64,000 nt of DNA from Sedimentitalea sp039941015 (GTDB lineage: Bacteria; Pseudomonadota; Alphaproteobacteria; Rhodobacterales; Rhodobacteraceae). Each line of letters begins with the position of its first letter. Position 1 is the stretch's first letter. A program made the translations under genes and the position numbers. Location: NCBI RefSeq assembly GCF_039941015.1, contig NZ_JBDVFI010000013.1, one strand, 5' to 3'. This document shows positions 53,422-62,699 of the stretch, piece by piece. The notes under the pieces were generated by a model, which saw only the letters and a list, made by a program, of their open reading frames with translations, had not been told where the DNA came from and did not search any database.

Positions 53422-55089
53422 ATGAATATTCTGTTCATCATGTATGATCAATTGCGTTTTGATTATCTCAGTTGCGCTGGTCATGCAGCGCTCGACACGC
53501 CGAATTTCGACCGTGTCGCCGCCAGGGGCGTGCGTTTTACCAATGCTTATGTGCAATCGCCGATCTGCGGCGCGTCGCGGATGAGCTTTTACACCGGGCG
53601 CTATGTCTCTTCGCACGGTGCGCAATGGAACGGGTTCCCGCTGCGGGTGGGAGAGGTGACGTTGGGTGATCACCTGCGCGAGGCCGGCATGGATTGCTGG
53701 CTCTTGGGTAAAACCCACATGAAGGCCGATGCAAAGGGCATGGCGCGGCTTGGACTGTCCCCCGACAGCGTGATCGGCGCGCGGCAGGCGGATTGCGGCT
53801 TTGACAGCTGGGCGCGGGATGATGGGCTTTGGGGTGTCGGGCCGGATGGCTATTACGACCAGAAGCGCTCACCCTACAATGAATTCTTAAAGTCCAAAGG
53901 CTATGACGGCGACAACCCCTGGGCCGATTACGCCAATGCCGGGGTCAAGGATGGCGAGATCGCCTCGGGCTGGATGTTCAAGAACGCCGACAAGCCCGCA
54001 AACATCCGCGAAGAGCACAGCGAGACCCCCTGGCTGACCTCCGAAACAATTCGTTTCATCGACGACGCCGAGGGCCCTTGGTGCGCGCATGTCTCGTTCA
54101 TCAAGCCGCATTGGCCCTATATCGTACCTGCGCCCTATCATGATATGTACGGGCACAACCAGATCCAGGGGCCGGTCAGGGACCCATCTGAACGTGACGA
54201 TCCTCACCCGGTTCTGGCCGCGTATCAGGACACGCGTGTGGCGCAGGCGTTTCAACGAGACGAGGTTCGGGAAAAGGTTATACCGGCCTACATGGGCCTG
54301 ATCAAGCAATGCGATGACCAGCTGGGCCGCCTGCTCGATCATCTGGAGGCGACCGGCAAAATGGACGACACGATGATCGTGCTGACCTCCGACCACGGCG
54401 ATTACCTAGGCGATCACTGGCTGGGTGAGAAGGATTTCTTCCACGAGGCGTCTGTCAAGATTCCGTTGATCGTCTGCGATCCACGCGAAAGCGCCAATAC
54501 CACGCGCGGCAGTACCTGCGATGCCCTTGTGGAAGCCATTGACCTGGCGGCGACCTTCGTGGATGCCGCAGGAGGCGCGGTGTCCGACCATATCATCGAA
54601 GGCCGCTCACTTATGCCCTGGATCTGTGGTGAGACGCCATCGGAATGGCGCGATTACGTGATCAGCGAATACGACTATTCCGTAACTCCGCGGGCCGAGG
54701 TGCTAGCTGTCACGCCCCGGGATGCACGCATGTTCATGGTGTTCGACGGACGTTGGAAGCTCATCCATTTCGAAGGTGGCTTTCGGCCGATGCTGTTTGA
54801 TCTCGCGAGCGACCCGGATGAGTTTGCCGATCTTGGTGCAGAAGAAACCCATGCGCCACAGATCGACCGGATGTACGAACACCTCGGACATTGGGGGCGC
54901 CGGATGGCCCAACGGGTGACCCGGTCGGATGCCGAGATCATGGCAATGCGCGGCGGCTCGATGCGGCGTGGCATCCTGCCTTTCCTTGTTGATGGCAGCG
55001 AAGTGCCGGACGATCTTACACAAAAATATCGTGGACCTGCGCGTCAGTTCCATCTGGACGGCCCGGAAACCCAGGAGGAGAACCAATGA
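53422..55089 (+). CDS. Sulfatase / phosphonate monoester hydrolase-like enzyme
   Basis: A 555-residue alkaline-phosphatase-superfamily enzyme. The formylglycine motif is CGASR (Cys49-Arg53) instead of the usual CxPxR. Metal-site residues are Asp9 in YDQLRFD and the later TSDHGDYLGDH. The C-terminal ISEYDYSV, RWKLIHFEGG and LFDLASDPDEFADL recall phosphonate monoester hydrolases/arylsulfatases. GGGAGG is 5 bases before the ATG at 53422. No signal peptide, so cytoplasmic. It overlaps the TRAP permease gene by four bases, so the transported compound is probably its substrate. Confidence 0.8.
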   Translation: MNILFIMYDQLRFDYLSCAGHAALDTPNFDRVAARGVRFTNAYVQSPICGASRMSFYTGRYVSSHGAQWNGFPLRVGEVTLGDHLREAGMDCWLLGKTHMKADAKGMARLGLSPDSVIGARQADCGFDSWARDDGLWGVGPDGYYDQKRSPYNEFLKSKGYDGDNPWADYANAGVKDGEIASGWMFKNADKPANIREEHSETPWLTSETIRFIDDAEGPWCAHVSFIKPHWPYIVPAPYHDMYGHNQIQGPVRDPSERDDPHPVLAAYQDTRVAQAFQRDEVREKVIPAYMGLIKQCDDQLGRLLDHLEATGKMDDTMIVLTSDHGDYLGDHWLGEKDFFHEASVKIPLIVCDPRESANTTRGSTCDALVEAIDLAATFVDAAGGAVSDHIIEGRSLMPWICGETPSEWRDYVISEYDYSVTPRAEVLAVTPRDARMFMVFDGRWKLIHFEGGFRPMLFDLASDPDEFADLGAEETHAPQIDRMYEHLGHWGRRMAQRVTRSDAEIMAMRGGSMRRGILPFLVDGSEVPDDLTQKYRGPARQFHLDGPETQEENQ

Positions 55090-57194
55090 CATCCGAGGTT
55101 GAAGCACCGCCCGCGCAGCATCGCGTTCTGCTTGAAAAACAAATCGCGGACGTGATCGCCGCGATCTTTGTGGGCGTGATCGTGCTCTATTCCGCCTCCG
55201 GGCCGATCAGCGAATTCGTCCGCTGGGTCATCGAGACCACAACACCAGCCTTCGACGAGATGAGCCGCCGCGACCAGAGAGTCTTTCTCCGTGAACACTG
55301 GCTGGGAGCGACCTATCGCTCTTTTGAGCAGGGGTTCCTACTGCCCACTGGGTTGATCATCGGCCTGCCTGTCGTGCTGAGCTTTGCCATTACGCTCCTG
55401 ACCCTGCACCGCAAGCCCAGCCTCAGGGCGGTCAACTGGGCGTTAACAGCGCTGTCGGTCGTGGCCTTCACCAGCTGGATTATCGCGATCTTTTCGTCAG
55501 ACGCGGGCGTTCTGCCCACGGTGCGCGGCATCGATTACGTGATGTTCCCTCTTGCCACCGCGATCACGCTATACCTGACATGGCGGCTGTTCGGCGGGTT
55601 CATCGTCGGATTCTGCCTGTTCTGGGTGATCTACTTTTTCATCAAGGGCTGGCTGCCCGAATGGACCGGTATCCTTGCCGGGTCCGAGGCCACCTTTGGG
55701 CAAAATCTGCGTCAGATGATCCTGCAATTCTGGGCCCAGACTGGAGGCATGTTCGGCCAGCCGATCCAGGTGGTGACCGGAAACGTGCTGATCTTCATCG
55801 TCTTTGGCGCGGTGCTTATGGCGAGTGGTGCGGGCGACCTGTTGATGAAGATTGCCAACCGGCTGACCGGCGGAATGACCGGCGGCGCGGCGCATGCCTC
55901 GGTTGCCTCTTCGGCGCTCTTTGGCACGCTTTCGGGGGCGGCGATTTCCAACGTGGTTTCGACCGGCGTTATGACCATCCCGGTAATCCGTAAGGCCGGA
56001 TTCAAACCGGCTTTCGCGGGCGCTGTCGAGGCCGCCGCCTCGACGGGCGGACAGATCATGCCGCCGGTGATGGGCGTGGTCGCCTTCTTCGTCGCGGGAC
56101 AGATTGGGTTGGAATACCGCTATATTGTGGTGGCGGCGATCCTGCCGGCGATCTTCTATTACGTCGGCACCTTCCTCGCTGTCTATTTCGAGGCCCGCAA
56201 ACGGGGCATTGGTGCGATCCCTACCTCAGAGCGGCCGAAGCTAACTGGCAAGGAATGGGTGCAATGTCTGGTTTTCGTGGTTCCACTCGGCACGCTCAGC
56301 TATTTTCTCTTTGCCCAACCCTCGGTACCCAAGGCCGGGTTTTACGGGCTGATCGCGGCGCTGGTCTCGGCCAGTGTCCTGTTTCGTGATTTCCGCTCGG
56401 TCAGCCGGTTGTGGCACGCCTTTGTCGATGCAGGCCGGATGGCTGCTTCCATCGTGATCATCGTCACCGCCATCGGGTTGATCGTGGGCCTGATCCAGAC
56501 CTCTGGATTTTCTGGTCGGCTGTCGCAGCTTTTGGCTGAACTGGCCGACGGGCCGTTGCCGCTGGTGCTGATCGTGGTGGCGCTCGGGTCCATCGTACTG
56601 GGCATGGGTCTGCCGCCGGGGGCCACCTATTTTATCATCGTGATCGCGCTTTCTTCGGGCATCGATACGGTAGGCATTGCCCCCTTGACCCTGCACCTTT
56701 TCGTCGTGGTCTTTGCGATGATGTCGACGGTGACGCCACCGGTAGCACTCGCTGCCTTTGCCGCCGCGCCCATCGCCGGGGCCGATCCGATCAAGACCGG
56801 GTTTGAGGCCGCCAAGATCGCGCTGGCAGGTTTCCTGATCCCTTTCGTTTTTGTCTATCACCCGGCAATGCTCTATAAATTGCAGGTGCTCTTTGAATGG
56901 TTCGGCGAGGAACGGGTCAGCTCTCGCGCGATGATCGACATATCGACCGTCACATGGTTCGATTTCTTCTGGATCATCGGAGCTTTCACTCTGGCTATGT
57001 GGCTGATCGCATCGGCGCTGGCAGGTTTTGACCGCAGCCGCTTGTTCGCGATCGAACGGGTCCTGCGCCTGGTGCTCGGTGGAATGGCTCTGTTGCCGCA
57101 ACTCACCGTCGCGGCCCCTGCCGCTGCACTTGGGCTTGCCCTGATCTTTGTCAGCCCGCGCATCTCGAAACGCGCAAGCGCGACACCAAACTGA
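55086..57194 (+). CDS. TRAP transporter fused 4TM/12TM permease
   Basis: A 702-residue integral membrane protein that fuses the small DctQ-like and large DctM-like TRAP subunits, as in TAXI-type systems. Characteristic segments: GTLSGAAISNVVSTGVMTIP near residue 283 and ASTGGQIMPPVMGVVAF near residue 318. Ribosome site AGGAGGAGAACC. It would import the ligand delivered by the TAXI binding protein, driven by the Na+ or H+ gradient. Confidence 0.9.
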   Translation: MTSEVEAPPAQHRVLLEKQIADVIAAIFVGVIVLYSASGPISEFVRWVIETTTPAFDEMSRRDQRVFLREHWLGATYRSFEQGFLLPTGLIIGLPVVLSFAITLLTLHRKPSLRAVNWALTALSVVAFTSWIIAIFSSDAGVLPTVRGIDYVMFPLATAITLYLTWRLFGGFIVGFCLFWVIYFFIKGWLPEWTGILAGSEATFGQNLRQMILQFWAQTGGMFGQPIQVVTGNVLIFIVFGAVLMASGAGDLLMKIANRLTGGMTGGAAHASVASSALFGTLSGAAISNVVSTGVMTIPVIRKAGFKPAFAGAVEAAASTGGQIMPPVMGVVAFFVAGQIGLEYRYIVVAAILPAIFYYVGTFLAVYFEARKRGIGAIPTSERPKLTGKEWVQCLVFVVPLGTLSYFLFAQPSVPKAGFYGLIAALVSASVLFRDFRSVSRLWHAFVDAGRMAASIVIIVTAIGLIVGLIQTSGFSGRLSQLLAELADGPLPLVLIVVALGSIVLGMGLPPGATYFIIVIALSSGIDTVGIAPLTLHLFVVVFAMMSTVTPPVALAAFAAAPIAGADPIKTGFEAAKIALAGFLIPFVFVYHPAMLYKLQVLFEWFGEERVSSRAMIDISTVTWFDFFWIIGAFTLAMWLIASALAGFDRSRLFAIERVLRLVLGGMALLPQLTVAAPAAALGLALIFVSPRISKRASATPN

Positions 57195-57223
57195 ACAAGA
57201 AACGCATTCAACCGGGAGGAAAC

Positions 57224-58201
57224 ATGATGCAACACCTGACCTTGGCAGCCCTGTCTGCCGCAACACTCACCGTCGGGACGGCAGGCGCCGAGACGCTTAA
57301 GATGTCGACCATTGAGCCGAGCCTTGGACAGGCGATCACAATGGCGACGTTCGCCAACGTGGTGAACTCCAATCAGGACGCGGTTGAGATTGAAGTGGCT
57401 GGCGGCGGCGCTGCCACCGTGCACCAGCTCGAGGCCGCGCGCGGCAACCTCGACATGTGGATGACCTCGCCCACGATCTACACGTTCCAGAAAAACGGTA
57501 CGGCGATGTATGCCAATGAGGCCGAAGCTCCCGCTTTGGCCGAGAATCTGCGCCTGTTAATGTGGTTCCCCTATGGCGATTATCACTATGCTGTGCGCGG
57601 CAGCAGCGACATCGAATATCTTGACGATATCGAGGGTGCCACTGTCTTTCTCGGCCCCGCAGGCGGCGGAGCCTTCAACGCGGCCAAGGGCTGGATCGAA
57701 GCGACGACCGGGCTTGTTGCAGGGGAGGACTACGAGGCGATCACCGCCAACTGGGCCACCGGTTTCCAGGCCTTTCAGGATGGCAAGATCGACATGTATG
57801 TGAACGGCTGCATCGACCCCTGCCAGCAGTTCCTCCAATTTACCGAAACGGAATCGATCCGCTTTATCGGCCCCGAGGATCACACCGGCGAGGCGGTGGA
57901 TAAATACCTCGGAAACTTCCGCTACATTACCGAGCTTGCAACCAACATGTACAAGAACCAACTGAACGATGGTCCGATCGTGTCCAACGACACCCCCGTC
58001 GGCATCGGTGTTCGGGCCGGTCTTGATGAAGAAGCGGTCTATCAGGTGACCAAGGCGTTTTGGGATAACATCGGTTCGATTTCGTCGGACGCACCCTGGG
58101 CCAAGGCGCTGAGCGTTGAATTTGCCGTCGAGTCCCGGGCCGACATGGTCCTGCATCCCGGTGCCGAGCGGTATTACCGCGAAGTCGGCGCACTGAAGTA
58201 A
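57224..58201 (+). CDS. TAXI-family TRAP substrate-binding protein
   Basis: A 325-residue periplasmic protein with a signal peptide (ALSAATLTVGTAGA, cleavage near residue 22). The pattern of the mature part, with VEIEVAGGGAATVHQLEAARG and the VFLGPAGGGAFNAAKGW segment, fits TAXI-type TRAP receptors. GGGAGGAAAC precedes two adjacent ATGs. Closes the three-gene uptake-hydrolysis unit and is followed by a hairpin. Confidence 0.85.
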   Translation: MMQHLTLAALSAATLTVGTAGAETLKMSTIEPSLGQAITMATFANVVNSNQDAVEIEVAGGGAATVHQLEAARGNLDMWMTSPTIYTFQKNGTAMYANEAEAPALAENLRLLMWFPYGDYHYAVRGSSDIEYLDDIEGATVFLGPAGGGAFNAAKGWIEATTGLVAGEDYEAITANWATGFQAFQDGKIDMYVNGCIDPCQQFLQFTETESIRFIGPEDHTGEAVDKYLGNFRYITELATNMYKNQLNDGPIVSNDTPVGIGVRAGLDEEAVYQVTKAFWDNIGSISSDAPWAKALSVEFAVESRADMVLHPGAERYYREVGALK

Positions 58202-58208
58202 CCGATGA

Positions 58209-58235
58209 GGCGGAGCGGCCTTCTGCCGCTCCGCC
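58209..58235 (+). terminator. Hairpin after the TAXI gene
   Basis: GGCGGAGCGGC and GCCGCTCCGCC form a perfect 11-base stem around CTTCT, starting 8 bases after the stop. Only a short GTTTC follows, so it is a terminator of the weak-U type or an mRNA-end stabiliser. Confidence 0.65.
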
Positions 58236-58439
58236 GCCGTTTCAAAGGACAGATTCCGATGTTCATCCGCCGCACCCCTACCGCCTAAAGCCTGACGTGG
58301 ATTAGAAAATTTTGAGACAGATGGAGCGACGTGGGGGTGTTTGTTCGCATCTTGGTAGGATTGGCTGCGGAACACACAGATCATAAGACGATCATGACCC
58401 TCTCTCGGGACATTACTGCGTGATGCCCTGGCGGGTAGC

Positions 58440-58597
58440 GGATACAAACTATCACAAGGAGCATCGCACGGCTTCGAGCCTGCGGTTAAAAGGGCGGGCG
58501 TGGTCGACTGATCGGTCGAACCTAAGAGAAGCATGAATACGAAATTGCACGCGGTTTCTGACAGTATCGGGCGCACGATCCGCTTCTTCATGACCGC
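58440..58597 (+). pseudogene. IS5-family (IS427-like) transposase fragment
   Basis: HKEHRTASSLRLKGRAW, then after one frameshift MNTKLHAVSDSIGRTI and RFFMTAG, is the catalytic-domain stretch of IS427-type IS5 transposases. It stops where the IS3 remnant begins, showing one element inserted into or recombined with the other. No gene lies between 58236 and 58440. Confidence 0.7.
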
Positions 58598-59120
58598 CGG
58601 TCACCCCTCTCGGCGATGCCATCTTCGGCCAGACGCTCAGTGTAGCGAATGCACAAATATTGCCCGCCGCGTTCCGAGTTTTGGATCAAGCCTCCCTTCT
58701 GCACAGGCGTCGATTATGCAGGGCCCGTTGAAGAGCATCGAGAACAAAGTCTATCTTGGCGGACCGCGAGACCCGCCAGCCCACGATGCGGTCGGCAAAT
58801 GTGTCGATGACGAAGGAGACATACACAAGGCCCTGCCATGTCGAGACATAGGTAGAGTCGCTGACCCAAGGCAGGTTCGGTGCTGGTGACCGGAACCTAC
58901 GGTTCACCTTGTCGCGCGGACAGGATGCCGAGGTGTCCGGGGTCATCGTCTTGATCGCCTTTCCACGCACAGCGTCACGGATGCCGATCTGTTTCAACAA
59001 GCGCTCGACCGTGCAGTGCGTCAGTTCAAAGCCTTCACGCTTCAATTGGTACCACGCCTTGGGGACCCCATAGGCCTGATAACTTTCATCCCAGACCCGT
59101 TTGATCTCCGGGCGCAGCCC
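58598..59120 (-). pseudogene. IS3-family transposase OrfB fragment
   Basis: Minus-strand reading gives RPEIKRVWDESYQAYGV, REGFELTHCTVERLLKQIGI, WVSDSTYVSTWQG and FVIDTFADRIVGWRVS (DDE integrase core of IS3 OrfB), then after a frameshift near 58700 YLCIRYTERLAEDGIAE. Both ends are missing. The 59121-59308 remainder carries no identifiable gene. Confidence 0.8.
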
Positions 59121-59308
59121 GAAGGGTGAACAGGACGGAAATGCAATCCGGAAGAAGCTGTCTGTTGGTAGGTTTTCTGAGAACCGGGACCGGATTTCAA
59201 CGGCATGTCAACTTTCAGTGGCAGGGCTTGTCGTTCAATCATCCGGTGTACCTTCGGCGGTTCTTGGTCAACTTGCGAAATAAATACCTGACGAAGCCTA
59301 CTAAACCA

Positions 59309-61174
59309 TCAGCACGCACGACTAATACCGCGTAAGTTGATGCGATCATTATCTGTCGAGCAACCCGACCAGAAATTACCCCCTGTTTCAATGAGCCTTT
59401 TCCGCAGATTTTCCTCGCTCATCGGCTTTCCGAAATAATAACCTTGCAGATAATCGCAGCCCATTTCGCTAACAAGCCGTGCGTGCTCTTCGGATTCTAC
59501 GCCTTCGGCGACCACGCGCATGCCAAGACCCTTTCCAATTTCGATGATGGACGCAACCAGCGGCTTCGCAGTTGCATCCTTGAAAACAGGTTGGATAAAG
59601 TGGCGATCGATCTTCAGAATATCAGGTCTGATCTCTAGCAACCCTCGTATCGACGCGTGACCTGTTCCGAAATCATCTAGCGCAATCGTCACGCCCAACT
59701 CATCAAGTTCGTCAATGGTCCAGCGAAACACATCGCCCATTTGCTCCAGATAGACCGACTCAAGAATTTCGACTGTCAGTCGCCGCGGATCGATGCCCGA
59801 GCTTCTGATATCATGGATGAAGGTTGGGTCTGCCAACCGGGCAGCCGAGACATTCACTGCGACGCGAGGCAGCTTCGCACCTGCATCGTCGAGACGTGAC
59901 ATCGCTCCTTGCAGACAGGCAAAGATGATTTTATCGACCCTATTCAAGATGCCCATGTTTGCGGCGGTATCGAGAAACGCAACCGGTGGAAGAATGCCCC
60001 TGGTTGGATGAGCCCACCTCACCAGCATCTCGGCGCAAACAATTTTACCGGATTTCGCATCGATCAGGGGCTGAAAGTATGGGAGGAACTCACGTCTTTC
60101 GCATGCAAGCAAGAGGTCCGACGCCAACTGCTTGACTGAAATAGAATTGGCATGCATCTCTTCGGTGAAGAAAGACCACCGTCCCTTTCCTTGCGATTTT
60201 GCGTGATAAAGCGCTTCATCGGAATTGGCGACGATCTGCTCTGGATCTTCCATCCCCGCTTTGGCAATTGCGACCCCGACACTTGCGCTACAGGACGTCG
60301 ACTTGCCATCGCATGCGAATGATTCCTGCGTTCTGCGAACAATCTCGTCGGCTAGGCTGCTGATATTGAGGGCGCTCTTGCCCAGCGGCTTTAAAATGAC
60401 GAATTCGTCTCCGCCTAGACGAGCGACTAGATCGGATTTACAGGTCAATTCCCGCAGCATGTTGGCGACCGAAACCAACAACCGGTCTCCCGCCTCATGA
60501 CCAAGAGAGTCGTTCACGAACTTGAAACGATCCAGGTCAATGTAGAGGACGGCAAATTCAGTCCCGTGCTTTTTCAGGTTTTCAATCCAGGTCTTGACGT
60601 CGACCTCGAAGTGCCGCCGGTTTGAAAGCCCTGTTAAGGCGTCTTCGTTCGCGTCTTTGGCCACTGATTTTGCAAGTTGGTGCAGATGTGTATTCTCTTT
60701 CTCGAGACGCTGTACTCTGTCGACAACTCTCGCATAGCTTTCTTGATTGGATGTCGTGGAATCCTCCATTGTCGGCTTGTCAGACTTTGCCCGTTCGTTC
60801 TCCTGTTCGATGATCGAGCAGAGCCACCAATGATTGCCCGTCTCGGTATCGGACAAGTGTATCCAACTCATTCGTTGCCGATAGGTTGCTCCGTTCTTGC
60901 GGTTGTTCAGAGCCTTGGTTGAAAAATTCTCCCAGTTCATCAGTTTTTCAATGATATGCAAGTGAATATCTTGCGCCAAATCAGGCCCGATGAGAATGGT
61001 TCCGCGTTGACCAATAACCTCGGAAGCAGCGTACCCAGTAATCTTCGTGAAAGCTTTGTTACACCACTGAAATTCCATGACCGCTCCGTCCTCATTCGAA
61101 GCTAAAGCGAGTGCGAGGCCTTCGGTGCACTTGTCGTTTATTTGACTGAATATCTGGGCAGGTATCACGAGCAT
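59309..61174 (-). CDS. PAS-GGDEF-EAL protein with EML variant
   Basis: A 621-residue cyclic-di-GMP enzyme: a PAS domain (about residues 20-125), a coiled coil (RVQRLEKENTHLHQL), GGDEF domain with intact LGGDEF, and EAL domain in which the signature reads EML (CAEMLVRW), while the Asp pair in DDFGTGHAS and the Glu in VAEGVESEE are present. The RxxD inhibition site before GGDEF is absent (CKSD). No membrane segment, so cytosolic. Diguanylate cyclase activity is likely; phosphodiesterase activity is uncertain. Confidence 0.85.
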   Translation of the reverse strand: MLVIPAQIFSQINDKCTEGLALALASNEDGAVMEFQWCNKAFTKITGYAASEVIGQRGTILIGPDLAQDIHLHIIEKLMNWENFSTKALNNRKNGATYRQRMSWIHLSDTETGNHWWLCSIIEQENERAKSDKPTMEDSTTSNQESYARVVDRVQRLEKENTHLHQLAKSVAKDANEDALTGLSNRRHFEVDVKTWIENLKKHGTEFAVLYIDLDRFKFVNDSLGHEAGDRLLVSVANMLRELTCKSDLVARLGGDEFVILKPLGKSALNISSLADEIVRRTQESFACDGKSTSCSASVGVAIAKAGMEDPEQIVANSDEALYHAKSQGKGRWSFFTEEMHANSISVKQLASDLLLACERREFLPYFQPLIDAKSGKIVCAEMLVRWAHPTRGILPPVAFLDTAANMGILNRVDKIIFACLQGAMSRLDDAGAKLPRVAVNVSAARLADPTFIHDIRSSGIDPRRLTVEILESVYLEQMGDVFRWTIDELDELGVTIALDDFGTGHASIRGLLEIRPDILKIDRHFIQPVFKDATAKPLVASIIEIGKGLGMRVVAEGVESEEHARLVSEMGCDYLQGYYFGKPMSEENLRKRLIETGGNFWSGCSTDNDRINLRGISRAC

Positions 61175-61487
61175 CTTCTACATAGTTCCATTCCCTTATG
61201 GCACTCAAACTATTGGGAATGTGTAAACAACTTGCTGTGCTACCTGAGGCGTCCCCGCTCGGGGCTAGGTCTTCAGGAGACACGTCGCTGGGCTGGCCGA
61301 ATGATCCGTGGCTTTCATTTTCGCCGCTGCACTTGTCATACCTGATTTCGCAACCGCGCAGAGCTCGCTCAATGTCCTTAGTGTGGTTTGTCTAACGGCT
61401 GACACATGCAGCAAGTTAGCAAGCAAGCACATTTTTTCAAACTGTGCGACAGAACCCGAACTGAAAACTTTCAACAAAACTCATTGA
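61175..61487. other. Interval without a recognised gene
   Basis: Between the GGDEF-EAL gene start and the MFS gene end. No gene, repeat or terminator recognised; it presumably contains the promoter of the GGDEF-EAL gene. Confidence 0.4.
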
Positions 61488-62684
61488 TCAAGAAGTTGGG
61501 TCTGCCAGACGGCACCGGCCCTTACCTACCCTCAACGCGCAGAAGGCTGCAAAGAGACACAAAAGATATATTGTGGAGGAGGCATAGGCAAACCCCTTTT
61601 CTGCGAGGATTGCAACAGTCGCGATGCCGCCGAGACGTGCAAAGGTGATGTCCAAACTCGTCGAGAGCCCGCTCATACCTTTGGGCGCGAACTTTAGAAT
61701 CATTTGCGTAGATGGTGCATTGCTGCACGCAAGGCCCGAACCAACAAGAATCGATGATAGAATGAGGAGAAGGAGGCTCTCGTCATAAAACGTGAGCGGT
61801 AAACCAAGGGCGATTAGCAGCGGAGCGGCAAGCATGATCGTCCGGATATGGGGTCTGTCAACCATGTTGCGCAATAAGGCACTCAAACCGGAGAAGGTCA
61901 GCCACATGATTGTCAACAAAAGACCAAGGCTAGCCACCTTGACTTCATTGTTCGACAGCCAAACGGGGAGTTGGAAAAGATAGTAGGTGATGGATCCATA
62001 GGTGCAGAAAACATACACGAATGTCATCCAGAGATTCTTGGATCGAACCAGTTCCGAATAGTCCTTCTTAAACCGGGGGTGTGCTGAAAGATCATCATAG
62101 AGGTGTCTTCTGTTCAGATTCACCAAGGCGAAGACTGCTATGGCCGCAATAAGAACGAACGCGAGGTTCCAACCATGTTCACTGAGGAAGCTGCCATAGA
62201 AAAGCGGCGCGACGGCTGCAATGTAGCCTGCAATACTCCCCCAGACTATTAGTACGCGTCCCGGTTTCTGCGGCGAGGCGCGTGTCAGGAGGAGAGGAAC
62301 AAGCGGTGAAAAGATGCCGCCACCAAGGCCCTGCAACGCGCGACCGATGATGAGCGTCTCGAAACTTTGCGCAGCGGCCACCAAGAGCGACCCAGCAGCG
62401 AATAAGATGATTCCATAGCCAAAGATTTTCCTCGTATTAAAGGCGTCGCCGCACCAGCCCCCGAGTAGAACTCCGGCGGCAACTGCGATGCCATACGAAT
62501 TAAATATCCAGGCTAGGTCGCCGATCGACAGGCTGAACTGCAATTGAATCGCGTGTAGCAGAAGCGGAACGAGCGTGAGCTCCATCACGAATGCGATATG
62601 CGCCGCGATTGGTCCGATGATCGCTGTGCGAGGCGACATGACCACTGGTTCAGCTTCTTCATTTGCCGATGAATAAGGTCTCAA
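61488..62684 (-). CDS. MFS transporter, drug-efflux-like
   Basis: A 398-residue major-facilitator protein with about 12 membrane segments. Motif-A-like GGWCGDAFNTRKIF near residue 75 and the RALQGLGGG segment place it near DHA-type exporters. First start is TTG at 62684; ATG at 62639 (MSPRTAII) is an alternative closer to helix 1. It follows the unknown protein gene by 15 bases, so the two are probably one unit and the exporter may carry the product of that protein. Confidence 0.75.
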   Translation of the reverse strand: MRPYSSANEEAEPVVMSPRTAIIGPIAAHIAFVMELTLVPLLLHAIQLQFSLSIGDLAWIFNSYGIAVAAGVLLGGWCGDAFNTRKIFGYGIILFAAGSLLVAAAQSFETLIIGRALQGLGGGIFSPLVPLLLTRASPQKPGRVLIVWGSIAGYIAAVAPLFYGSFLSEHGWNLAFVLIAAIAVFALVNLNRRHLYDDLSAHPRFKKDYSELVRSKNLWMTFVYVFCTYGSITYYLFQLPVWLSNNEVKVASLGLLLTIMWLTFSGLSALLRNMVDRPHIRTIMLAAPLLIALGLPLTFYDESLLLLILSSILVGSGLACSNAPSTQMILKFAPKGMSGLSTSLDITFARLGGIATVAILAEKGFAYASSTIYLLCLFAAFCALRVGKGRCRLADPTS

Positions 62685-62699
62685 TTCTCAGGAGCCCAG

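Noticed and set aside
56241..57266. 341-codon minus-strand frame opposite the TRAP permease
   Set aside because: Very rich in Asp, Arg, Gln and His, a typical mirror of a hydrophobic coding strand.
57557..58591. 344-codon minus-strand frame opposite the TAXI protein
   Set aside because: Most of it is antisense to a well-supported binding protein and no domain is visible.
59121..59308. Possible further transposase piece upstream of the IS3 fragment
   Set aside because: Frames here show no conserved IS motif.
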